NCBI GenBank assembly: GCA_009823505.1
Contig: VZQC01006876.1
Location: 5,237,713 to 5,301,712 of the forward strand
Length of the DNA stretch: 64,000 nucleotides
DNA from: Rhizomys pruinosus
Lineage: Eukaryota; Chordata; Mammalia; Rodentia; Spalacidae
Reading direction: 5' to 3'
Of the stretch, positions 34,610 to 45,649 are shown one piece after another (position 1 is the first letter of the stretch; each line of letters begins with the position of its first letter). Made by a program: the position numbers and the translations under genes. Below the pieces are notes generated by a model. It had not been told where the DNA came from, ran no database searches, and was given only the letters and a program-made list of their open reading frames with translations.

Positions 34610-34960
34610 CCATTGCAGGTTCTATGGTTTAGGTTCCTGGACTGTGTATGAAGGGGAAATTGAGCTGAGTACATTCATTCCTCTGTCTCTGCTACTTCAC
34701 TGTGTATATGATATGTACAGTTGTCAGAGCCTGGACTTTTTGACTTCTCTGTTCTGATGTAACAGTACCATGAATTATAAGTGAAAATAAACCCTTTCTC
34801 ACAAAGTTGCTTCTGTCAAATATTTTACCCTAGCAACAGGAAAAGGAACTAAGTCAGAAATTGGAAATGAGAAGTTGGGGCTGCTGCTCTGGTAAAACTG
34901 ACCGTGTGTTTTTTGGCCATTGGAGGGGGAACATGGGGCAGCTTGATCTTTGGATTGGAA
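34610..34960 (+). mobile_element. Rodent interspersed repeat (RMER-like)
   Basis: AATAAACCCTTTCTCACAAAG, TTGCTTCTGTCAAATATTTT and GGAACTAAGTCAGAAATTGG are the same family, opposite orientation, as 9112-9730. Confidence 0.5.
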
Positions 34961-35644
34961 ACCAGTTCTTCAAGCAGAGCTTAAAGTATCATTCCTGTGT
35001 GAGCTTTCTAAACCACATGATTCAGAACAAATTTTCCAGTTAAAGAAAATTCAGAAAAATCACTGTATCAATTGAAATTGAAAGATTCTTTCCATAAAAA
35101 TAAAAGCAACTTATCCTGAATTTCAGATGAATGGATTTTAAAAGCTTTACTACTTGATCATTTTTTATAGTTAATTCAATTTTCTAATTGTTTATATCAT
35201 AAATAGAAAATCACTTTTCGACATATCTAAATCATTATACTTGTAAATTTTTAGTATTATTCTCCATCACATGCTTTCTGTAGGCATTAATTTGAAATAC
35301 AGTTCCATATAATTGAAATGATCTTGTTCTTCAGGTGTGACTCATTTTGTCATAAGCTCATTAAAAGGCCTCATCTTGTTTAATATATCAAAATATCCTG
35401 ATGCACACTACTTCTTATAACATCATATTCTATGGCTCTGGCTCAAGTTCATCACTTTTTACATGTAATGTTATTGATTTATCCTCTTCACTGAAGTCTT
35501 CAAGAATGTGCTCAAATATTTATTTCTCAACATTTAATCCTTTACCCAGCAACCAACTGTAGCAAACTGTAGGAATGCTTTACTTCCTCTGGTTGTTTTA
35601 ATACACGGGAGCCCCTTAACTTCCAAAACAGCTTCTTAATATTT
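34961..35644. other. No identified feature
   Basis: AT-rich; nothing recognised. Confidence 0.5.
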
Positions 35645-35990
35645 TCTTTTTTTTTTACTTAATTTATTTTTTATCAAATCTAGACCTGTGCCCCCCCATT
35701 CCCCCACCCCACAAGAGCTCATGCATTCTGTCAAACATGCTTTTCATCTCTTTCTCAGTCTTTCTCAATATTCTCCATGTGGAATTTGACTGTTTTGAGC
35801 AGAAGTTCACTGTTTCAGTCAGTTCTTCGATGCTGTCCTTTCTGTTGTTGTTGTTGTTGTTGTTTCCAATATGCATCTCTCCCAACTGCTTTGAACAAAA
35901 GCTCAAGGGACCGTGCACAAGAAATACTTACAACTAGGTAATTGGCACTAGAATTCACAGACGAGGGATACCATTCATCATATATTCTCG
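35645..35990 (-). mobile_element. 5'-truncated L1, short 3' UTR type
   Basis: Antisense L1 3' UTR from its T-rich tail through CATGCATTCTGTCAAAC, GTTTCAGTCAGTTCTTCG and a (GTT)n run to just past the ORF2 stop region. This copy shows a short 60-bp link where the long-3'UTR L1s carry about 2.1 kb. Confidence 0.85.
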
Positions 35991-36923
35991 TTTATTATCT
36001 TTTACCTCTCAGTCAATATTGCTGCAATAATATTTTGCCATTTTGCTACTGAACAATGCCTGTTCTAGAATAAGGAACCTACAGTGAAAAAGAAGCTCTG
36101 ACTTTACAAAAACGTGTACAATACCAAGACTTAGTGAGCCACTTACAATCCTTTTGTTTGCAGATATATCAGCACAGCACTATCCATATAATAGATAATT
36201 ATGATTACAGTTCTCTGTTCACATTCTTCTGATATCATTCTATGATATCCCATTCTTTTGATAGCACATTTTCCAAATGACTAATATCTTAGCTTTCATT
36301 GTTTACACTTATTTATCTTAATTAGTACTTATTCTTCCCCTGGTTATATGGTTTACTTTGAAAATTCTTTAGATAAAAGTTATTTTTACTCTCATAATCC
36401 GCAAACTTTTCCTTGTTATTTGGGACATTTTCATCAGGAATGGAATAAGTTCATATGTGAAGTAAAATTAAAATTCTTTCTTCCATGTTGTATATTTCAA
36501 TCAGTTACTTCTCAAATAATAAATATTCATCAATATCTGAATGTCTAAAGATATTTTCATATAAATACACAGTAAGTTTATGAAACAACAAAAAGATAAG
36601 TTGTGATATTTGTAGGAAAATTCATACAACTGGAGTTTATTATGTTAAGCAAAATATGCCTATTTCAAAAGACACAACAGTCACTTTTTCCCTTATTATG
36701 TGCAATATTAGTATATATAGATACACTTTGTATGTGCATTGTTCATTAAAATAGGAATCCAGTCATGATTTCAAGTGAGGTGCTTTATAGAGAGAGCCAT
36801 TGATTACATGTAAATGGAAAGCAGAGATGAGTTTAATTAAATTTGTTTTTCTTTCTGGACATCATTCTTAGTGACATTAAAAGGCAAATATAGAAAGATG
36901 AGATTCAATTCTGGATATTTATG
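35991..36923. other. No identified feature
   Basis: AT-rich; nothing recognised. Confidence 0.5.
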
Positions 36924-36938
36924 CTGTGTTTTAGTTCT

Positions 36939-37159
36939 TTTTTAATTTATTTACTATTTTTAGGTATGCAAATGTACTGTCTGCATGTAGTTTGGTGCAC
37001 CTGTGTCGTGCAATGCCACGGAGAAGAGAAGAGGTGTAGGATTCCCCTGGAACTTAAGTTAAAGATGGTTCTTAGCCATCATGTGGGTGCTGGGACTCGA
37101 ACCCAGGTCCCCTGCAAGAGCAGTCGGTGCTCTTAACTGCTGAGCCATCTCTCCAGCCC
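36939..37159 (-). mobile_element. B2/B3-type SINE with TSD
   Basis: Antisense element ending GCCATCTCTCCAGCCC. Target duplication CTGTGTTTTAGTTCT at 36924-36938 and 37160-37174. It lacks one copy of the ACTCCAGTTCC block found in the others. Confidence 0.95.
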
Positions 37160-37361
37160 CTGTGTTTTAGTTCTGATACCGGTAGGTAGCATATTTGTGT
37201 TTCCACACAAATCATTTACTGAAAATTCTCAGTTTGGAATTGGGAATTGAAATATTTGTGTGGGCTGGTGAAATCTTGAGGGTGAAATCCATATGACGAG
37301 ACTGTCATGTAAGAATAACCCAAAGGTCAGGTAGCTTCCATCAGTCACCATGAGTAGAGCG

Positions 37362-37475
37362 GATGAAGGCTCTCTATGAACTAGTAAATGGAATTCACAG
37401 GAAGTCAAATCTGTGCCAGATGATGGCTCTCTATGATCTAGTAAGTGGACTTCATAGGAAGTCAAACTTTCTGGC
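37362..37475. repeat. 57-bp tandem duplication
   Basis: Two adjacent 57-bp units (37362-37418 and 37419-37475) that share GATGAWGGCTCTCTATGA, CTAGTAARTGGA and AGGAAGTCAAA with several differences. The period is a multiple of three and the minus strand stays open through both. No protein family recognised. Confidence 0.85.
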
Positions 37476-37560
37476 ACGTTGATCTTACAGGTCTCATCCT
37501 AAAAGTCAGCAGGGAATAATTTCCCAGTGTTCCCATGCCACCAAGTTTATGGTATGCTAC

Positions 37561-37567
37561 CTTTCCT

Positions 37568-37623
<56 letters not shown>

Positions 37624-37650
37624 TTTCTTTCTTTCTTTCTTCCTCACTTC
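37561..37650. repeat. (CTTT)n microsatellite
   Basis: Near-pure CTTT array grown from the A-tail of the B1 on its right. Confidence 0.97.
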
Positions 37651-37679
37651 CTCGCTTTCTTATTGATTTCTTATTGCTT

Positions 37680-37811
37680 TCTTTCTTGGTCTTTTTGAGA
37701 CAGGGTCTCCCTGGTACTCCTGTAGACCAGGCTGGCCTTGAACTCACAGAGATCCACCTGCCTCTGGCTCCCAAGTGCTAGGATTAAAGGCATACACCAC
37801 CACACCCAGTT
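37680..37811 (-). mobile_element. B1 SINE with internal deletion
   Basis: Antisense B1 from GAGACAGGGTCTCCCTGG to CCACCACACCCAGT. About 25 bp between the two halves is missing. Its tail is the CTTT array at 37561. Confidence 0.9.
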
Positions 37812-38680
37812 GCTTTTCTAATGTAAATGGTATAAAATAAAAATTGGTGCAGAGATGGGTGAATTTTAAAGTGCATACCAGAAAAAACATATTGACATGG
37901 CCCTGAATTGAACTTTAAAGTGTTTGTGGAAAAAATTCACAATGGAAGAGTGAAATTTACAAAGAAAGTTTGAATGTTTCTTTTCTCACTAAATCTGACC
38001 ACATTTTGGTAGAAATGCATTTATTTTAGGCCATTATGTTGATATCTTAGATGAAAGCAAGGATCATTATTTGAAATTGGAAGAAAGACTCTTTCTTATA
38101 AAATGGCAAGGATCTTGAAAAAATTGTATCTATTTTCTACTGTTTACAAAAAGTAGAATTTTTAGGACTGAAACCAGAACACTGGATAAGGGAAAACCCA
38201 AGTTAAAGTATGAAAGAACAGTCAGGTCCTTCAAGACAAGCTAGAGTAAAATTTGTGTATACAGAAAATGTTAAGAGACCTTAGACACATGTGTGAAATT
38301 CACAATTAATTTGAAAAAATACAAAAGGAAGGCTTTACTGTCAAAGTGAAGTTAAGACAAATATGAAAATTCTCATGCCATCCCTATTGTAAGGATGAGA
38401 AAGCCTGTTTGAAAAGGAACAAAAAGAATGTGATAGCTTTGGGAGAATGTGTTCTAGCTCAGTCATTAGTGCAGAAGCTAGTCATCAATGGGAAGTAAGT
38501 ACATTCAGGATAAATTATACTTTGATTATTACCCATATCTGAGTTGTGTAATATTTGTGTAATATTTCAGATTTTAGACTTTTTAATTAGTCCTGGAAAT
38601 AGTTAAAAATTTTTGGCCTGCCGAGTTAAAAATTAATGAATATGAAAGGATATGAGTTTAGTAGTCTAAGGAGAGACAGA
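37812..38680. other. No identified feature
   Basis: AT-rich; nothing recognised. Confidence 0.5.
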
Positions 38681-39030
38681 ATGTAATAGACTAAATGTGT
38701 CCATCACAATTTCCTTTATTTAAACATCAAATCTTGGGAATGGTACATAAGTGTGGGAAACCTGAGAAACATAAAACACATAAATGTAGAACCTTTATGA
38801 ATACTATGCAAAAGAGATCCAGAAACTTCTCTTTCTTCTCTGTCTGGAAGTTAAAATAAGAAAAGTGCCAATTATTAACCAGTAAGTGGAATCTAAAAAG
38901 GTATCAGATTCATTTTGCATTGATCTTGGCCTTCATAAACATCCAGAACTATGAAAAAGGAATTTTCTGTGTTTGTAAGCATCCTCATTACAGTATCTCA
39001 TTGTATCTGCCTGAACAATATGACACTGGC
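38681..39030 (+). mobile_element. MaLR-type LTR (MST/MLT1-like), ancient
   Basis: Starts TGTAATAGACTAAATGTGTC and contains AAAAGAGATCCAGAAAC, a TTAACCAGTAAGTGGAATC block, TTGCATTGATCTTGG, and ends near ATCCAGAACTATGAAAAAGG to CTGCCTGAACAATATGACAC. This order matches ERVL-MaLR LTRs. The 132-codon open frame at 38920-39318 starts inside it and is not a gene. Confidence 0.65.
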
Positions 39031-39369
39031 TATATGAATTATTTAATATTTTCTTTGCTCACAAATGCAAGTCATCATCTTGTATCTATTCTCTCCTCTT
39101 ATACTCTGCAAATCCATTATAGATGTCCTATTCATTGCTTTAATCAATCTAGCATCAACTTTTGCAATTCAACCAGATCTTTCTTGCATATCCCATCTCA
39201 ATTCTTCATAATTTTATGTTATAATGGTTCTCCCTATGCAGCTAAAGGATGCAATAAACTGTACCTATATCTAGCATTCATAAATGCTTATTTTATCATT
39301 TGCTATTGTCAGTTATAAAATAATATTTTCTACAATCTTTAATTTCTTTTTTTATCTTTTTAAAAATTT

Positions 39370-41770
39370 TTACTTTTATTGATGCTTTGTACATTTCATA
39401 CATCATTTTCCAATTCAGTTCAGGCATATATCCCTTTCCCTTCCCTCATCCCACCCTACCCCATCCCAGATCATGCATTCTGCCATAACTCTCCTGCATC
39501 TTTCTCTCAGTTTTTTTTTTAACTTTTTAGCAATAAGTGATAATTTATGAGTACAAGCATCCCTCATGCAAAACCAATTTGCAGGCTGTTGTGCCCAAAC
39601 CCCCACAGCCCCACCATACAGCAGGGAGGGGGTGGGGCTTGTATGTTCAATCAAGTTGATCAAACGAGTGTCCGGACTATATTGCTGTAGTTTCACCATT
39701 CACCCCAATCACAGCCCTTGCATTCTACCATGCCCCCTCTTCCAAAGATTGTTCCCTAGGCTTAGATTGCTGTAGTTTCACCATTCACCCCAATCACAGC
39801 CCTTGCATTCTACCATGCCCCCTCTTCCAAAGATTGTTCCCTAGGCTTAGAAAAGGGGCACAGGTGGATGAGAAGCAAAACAGTCTACTTTCTCTGGAGC
39901 TGTTGTCTTCGACTCTGGTCAATTCTGGCTGTTTCCTTTCATGGGCTGACAGTTTGTCCAGGAATAACCTTTTGATCCTATTAATGAAGCACAAGCAATT
40001 AGATATATAGGTATTTAAACAGCACTAATAGTTATGGTAGGTTATTTTGGTATAGACACATATGTTTGGATGGTATGTTAATCCATGAATTACAATTTTT
40101 TCCTGTTAAATATGACAGGGTCTTACTGTGGCTTATAATATCTCCTAACCTGTAGAGGATGTAAGCTTGTGGCATCAGCCGTGGATTATTCCTCCAAGGA
40201 GAGAGCCAATGGCCAATTAGATTTGGGATATACAGGCATATGGCTGCCTCTGCTGCACAGTATTTCCAGGCAGGTGAGGTGTAGCTGGTGCTGACGGTGG
40301 AGTCTTGCTTGACTCAAGGAGACCCATATTTGCTTTATTGGTTTAGTAGCCTTTGGTAACACTCTCTGGTATTCCAGAGACCATCTGTACACTTGCATGT
40401 GTGGTCTCAATACATCTTTCCCATGTTAACATCAGGTCTTCGGCAGCAGGGCATTATCGCCTCTCTTCTTGCAGGTATCCCAGTTTAGAGGCAAGGAGCC
40501 TTTTCCTTTTGTGGGGGCTTGGATCCCCTGGCCAACATCTCCTTGGTAGAATAGTCCATTGCTGATGTCAGAGCCCCTGTATTAATATATTTTGCTTAAG
40601 TGCATAGCTTAAGGACTTTAGTATTATATTTGGTTCTGAATATAGAATAATACTTTTCACAGTTCCTATGTGTATTAGTAAATTAAAGAAGGCAGTTTTA
40701 CCAGTTTTATAAGAGATTACCTCTATAATAGTTGTCTCCAATTTACAGTTGGAGAACGACCTTACCATCACCATCATATTTCTCCTTGTTCTATGGTGAG
40801 GAGGCCAGAAAGTCTCTCACATTAAAACCTTTGCGGCACCTAGAAGGTAAGTTTCGTTAGGACTCATTAAAAATAGTGGTTACAGGTAGGATCCCCAGAG
40901 GGGTTTGATGTTTGTAGCAATCTGAGGCTTTTTTTCCTTTCAATGTTCAGACGGGTCAACCTTTCAGTTGGCACTTTCTGGTACATCCCACTCAATGCAA
41001 AGCTGTATCTTTTCTTTCTCAGCTGTTAAGTTGGTGACATTTTGACCTGTTGGAACATATAAATCTTTTCCCGTAGTTATATTTAAGATTTGGATTTCAG
41101 GGTTTTTGATGAAAAGGTTTCATGTCTATCTGTATCCCCCCCCCCTTTTTTTATCCCATGAGTCTCCAGAAGACAGTTGTATTATACATACAAAAAAAAT
41201 CTGTGCCTTGATTCCTGTAGAGTGGAATCAAGGCATAGATTTTATCAAATGCACCCATGCTGTTTTGGGTGACTATATATGATTAACTGGGGGAGCAAAC
41301 TTAATTTTTATTTTAAATCATCTTATAGGTGAATAAGAATGCTACAAGGTGATACTGTACAACAGAGAAATTATAGAGAACATTTGTATGTGCCAATCCC
41401 AAAGTTAGTGTCCTACAGATTTTATGTAAAACAAATGTGTACAACAGCGATTTATATCTCCATTTAACTCAGATGCATTACCGTTTTTATCAGAGCCTGT
41501 AAAACAATGTTGTTTAATATACACATATTTACTTTTACTAAGTCCTAAAACTCCATGTATCCTGTAGATAGTATCTGGGCAAAACTGGATACTTGTTGAA
41601 CTCATGTCAATTAAATATGCATTAATCGAATATATACCTGTGTCCCTCTACCGCCCCTACCCTCCTTCCTGATTCACCATTTCAGTCAGTTTTCTGATGC
41701 AGTCTTTCTGTTGTTGTTCATTTACTATGCATCCCTCTCCACAAGAAATATTTAATCTGGGTTATTGGTA
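39370..41770 (-). other. L1 3' UTR, about 2.4 kb
   Basis: Lies between the ORF2 stop (CTA at 41771-41773 on plus) and the A-tail. L1 3' UTRs of about 0.5-0.7 kb are usual in mouse and human. The extra ~2.1 kb lies between the GTTTCAGTCAG-type link near ORF2 (about 41680) and the terminal GAAAGATGCAGG segment (about 39505). It contains an A-run just before the terminal segment, and an 85-bp tandem duplication. A frame of about 100 codons near 40186-40470 is open in several copies but unrecognised. Confidence 0.8.
39681..39850. repeat. Perfect 85-bp tandem duplication in L1 3' UTR
   Basis: 39681-39765 and 39766-39850 are identical. No other L1 copy in the window has the second unit. Confidence 0.97.
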
Positions 41771-44700
41771 CTAGCATCCACATATGAGGGACAGCATTTG
41801 TCGTTTGTTTTTCTGGGACCGTGTTACTTCACTTAACATAATGTCTTCTAGCTCCATCCATTTACCTGCAAAGTTCATGACGTTGTCCCTCTTTACCGCT
41901 GCATAGAACTCCATTGTATACATGTATCAAATTTTCTCTATCCACTCGTCAGTTGAGGGGCACCTGGGCTGGTTCCAGCTTTTTGCTATAGAGAGCAGAG
42001 CTGCAATAAACAGTTGTGCATGTATCTTTGCAGTAAGATTTGTCTTGTGGGTATATACCCAGGAGTGGTATGACTGGGTCAAATGGCCTGCTCATTTTGA
42101 GTCTTCAAAGGATTCTCCACACTGCATTCCATAGTGGCTGTACAAGTTTACATTCCCACCAGCAATGGATGAGTGTTCCCCTTTCCCCACAACCTCTCCA
42201 GCACTTGGTATCATTCGTGTTCCTGATCCTAGCCAGTCTTATTGGAGTAAGGTGATATCTCAAAGTGGTTTTAATTTGCATTTCCTTAATTATCAGAGAT
42301 GTTGAACACTTCTTAAGATGTTTCTCGGCCATCTTTAATTCCTCCTCTGTGAAGTCTCTATTCAGATCTTTGCTCCATCTTTTGAGTGATTCATTTATTT
42401 TCTTTCTTCTTTGTTTTTTAGGTAGCTTGTATACTCTGGAAATTAATGTTTTGTCAGATGTAGCTGCAGTGAAGGATTCCTACCACTCTGTGGGTTTTCT
42501 CTTCACTTCCATTATTGTTTCTTTTGATGCACAGAAACTTTTGAGTTTAATGAGGTCCCATTTGTCAATTGTGGATCTTATTTCTTGGGCAGCTGCTGTC
42601 TGATTCAGGAAGACTTTTCCTACACCTATGTCTTGTAGTCTGCTGCCAAGTTTCTCTTCTATCACCTCCAGAGTTTGGGGTTTCATGTTGAGGTCTTTGA
42701 TTCATCTGGAATTGACATTTGTACAAGGTGACAGGCAGGGGTTTAATTTCATTCTTCTATAAGTCGTGATCCAGTTTTGCCAACACCACTTACTGAAGAC
42801 GCTGTCTTTCCTCCATTGAGTCTTTTTGGCCCCCTTGTTAAATATGAGGTGGCTGAAATTGCATGAGCTCAGGTTTGGATCTTCGGTTTTATTGCATTGG
42901 TCAACTGGTCTGTTTTTGTGCCAGTACCAGGCTGTTTTTATGACTATAGCCCTGTAGTATAGTTTGATGTCTGGTATAGCGATTGATCCCCCCTGTATTG
43001 CTCTTTTCACTCAGGGTTGTTTTGGCTATTCTGGGTCTTTTGTTTTTCCAAATGAAATTGAGGATTTTTTTCCCAGCCTGTGAAGAAACTCTTGGGGATT
43101 TCGATTGGGATTGCATTAAATCTGTACACTAGTTTGTGTAGGATGTACATTTTTACTATATTTATTTTCCCAATCCATGAGCATGGGAGGTTTGTCCATC
43201 TTCTGATGTCTTCCTCAATTTCCTCTTTCAGGAGTTTAAATTTTTTGTTGTAGAGATCCTGGGTGTCTTTGGTTAGGTTTGTTCCTAGGTATTTTATTGT
43301 TTTTGAGGCTATTGTGAGTGGGAAATTCTCCTTGTAGTCCTTCTTCAGTTGCATGTTGTTGGTGTAAAGAAAGGCTACTGATTTTTCTAGATTTATTTTG
43401 TATCCTGCCACTTTATCAAAGCTCTTAATCAATTCTAATAGTTATCTGGTGGAGTTCTTAGCATCCCTTTGGTAGACAATTATATCATCAGCAAAAAGGG
43501 ATAGCTTGACTTCTTCTTTTCCAATTAGAACTCCTTTAATTTCCTTTTCTTGCCTTATTGCCCTAGCAAGTGTTTCCAGGACTGTATTGAAAAGGAGTGG
43601 TGACAGGGGGCAGCCTTGCCGAGTTCCTACCTTTAAGGGGAATGCTTCTGTCATTTCCCCATTTAGGATGATATTAGCTGTGGGTTTCCTGTATATGGCT
43701 TTGATTATGTTAAGGAATGATCCCCCCAAACCAATTCCCTCCAGGCCTTTAAACATGAAGGGATGGTGGATTTTTTTCAAAGGCTTTCTCTGTGTCAATT
43801 GAGATGATGGTGTGTTTTTTGTTCTTCAGTCCATTTATATGTTTGATGACGTTTATTGATTTTCATATGTTGAACCATCCCTGAATCTCTGGTGTGAATC
43901 CAACTTGGTCATGGTGGATGATTTTCTTGATGTGAGTCTGTATGCGGTTTGCCAGAATCCTGTTTAGAATTTTGGCATCTGTGTTCATTAGGGAGATGGG
44001 TCTATAGTTCTCCTTTTTGGTTGTATCTTTCCCTGGTTTTGGTAGTAGCGTAATGCTGGCTTCATAGAAGGATTCTGGGAGAAGTCCCTCCGTTTGTATC
44101 CTTCTAAACAATTTAAGTAGTAATGGTTGTATGTCTTTTCGAAATATTTTATAAAATTCTGCCGTGAAACCATCCGGGCCTGGGCATTTTTTGGTTGGGA
44201 GGCTACTTATTACATCTTCGATTTCTTCCTGTACTATTGGTCTGTTTAGGCTGTCAATCTCTTCTTGGTTGAGCTTTGGTGATTCCCAGGATTTCAGATA
44301 TTCATCCATTTCTTCTAGGTTTTCAAACTTAGTAGAGTATAAGTTTTTGAAGTAGTCCCGTATGATTGTCTGGATCTTTTCATTGTCTGTTGTGATATTT
44401 CCCCTTTCATCACAGATTCTATTGATTTGGAGTTGTTCCCTCTTTCTTTTGGTTAACTGGGCTAGAGGTCTGTCTATCTTGTTTATTCTCTCAAAGAACC
44501 AACTTTTGGATTCATTGATTTTTTGTATGGTTTTCTTTGTTTCTATTTCATTGATCTCTGCTCTGATTTTTGTTATTTCTTCTTGTCTGCTCCGTTTAGG
44601 GTTCATTTGTTGTTGTCTCTCAAGTATTTTTAGCTGCAGTGTTAGATCATTCACTTGTGCTCTTTCTGTTTTTTTAATGTAGGCACTTAGAGCTATAAAC

Positions 44701-45605
44701 TTCCCTCTTAGGATTGCTTTTAAAGTGTCCCATAGATTTTGCTGTGTTGTTTTATCATTGTCATTCAGTTCCAGGAATGTTTTTATTTCTTTCTTTATTT
44801 CTTCCTTGACCCACTCATTATTCAGGAGAGTGTTGTTTAGTCTCCATGTGTTCCTGTAGGTTGTAGGGTTTATTCTGGTGTTGATATTGAGTTTTATTGC
44901 ACTGTGGTCTGATAGAATGCATGAGATTATTTCAATCTTTTTATATTTGTTGAGTTTTTCCCTGTGTCCCAGTATATGGTCTATTTTGGAGAATGTTCCA
45001 TGAGGTGCTGAGTAGAAAGTGTATTCTCTGGTGTTTGGGTGAAATATTCGATAGATGTCTGTGAGGTCCATTTGGTGTATTGTGTCATTTAGTTCAGATG
45101 TCTCTCTGTTTATCCTTTGTCCTGTTGATCTGTCTAGGGGACTTAATGGGGTATTGAAGTCCCCTAGTATTAGTGTGCTGGGGTTAATCTGTGCCTTGAG
45201 ATCCTGAAGAATTGTCTTTATAAAGTTTGGTGCACCGGTGTTTGGTGCATATATATTTATGATTGTGAAATCTTCATCGTCAATTGTTCCTTTAATAAGG
45301 ATGTAATGGCCCTCTTTGTCTCTTTTGATTTCTTTTGCTTTGAAGTCTATTTTGTCTGATATTAGAATAGCCACACCCGCTTTCTTTTTGGTACCATTTG
45401 CTTGGAATACTTTCTTCCAACCCTTCACCTTAAGTTGGTGCCTATCCTTGAAATTGAGATGGGTTTCTTGTAGACAGCATATAGATGGGTTTTGTTTCCT
45501 AATCCATTCTCCCAGTCTATGCCTTTTGATTGGGGAGTTTAGCCCATTAATATTTAAGGTTACAATTGAAAGATGGATGTTGCTTCCTTTCACTTTATTA
45601 TCCAT
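41771..45605 (-). pseudogene. L1 ORF2, broken
   Basis: ORF2 encodes the endonuclease-reverse transcriptase needed for target-primed reverse transcription. The span is about 3.8 kb, the usual full length. The first 580 codons (43863-45605) are open: an APE-type endonuclease with all expected motifs visible (LNINGLN, LQETHL, INIYAPN, LGDFN, IDHIL and SDHSAI), then the start of the RT domain. A CGA-to-TGA change at 43863-43865 ends it (the sister copy keeps TCG on plus). An extra T in a T-run near 43770 shifts the frame, a TAA lies at 43442-43444, and several shifts follow. FADD of the RT core survives near 43460-43500. It starts 44 bp after the ORF1 stop. No active ORF2p can be made. Confidence 0.95.
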
Positions 45606-45649
45606 TTGGACTTCTAGCCTTTGATTTTGCTCCTATGGTTATGTTTTTG

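Noticed and set aside
37527..37781. Low-complexity FLSFFLSF-type frame
   Set aside because: Translation of a CTTT microsatellite running into a B1 element.
38920..39318. 132-codon plus-strand open frame
   Set aside because: Its first 110 bp are the end of a MaLR-type LTR in sense orientation. The rest has no recognised domain and is AT-rich with no coding bias.
40186..40410. MRPHMQVYRW-type frame, seen again at 31257 and 58227
   Set aside because: Lies in the extra 3' UTR segment of young L1 copies. Shared openness is expected from recent common descent, and no protein family was recognised. Noted under the 3' UTR finding rather than called as a gene.
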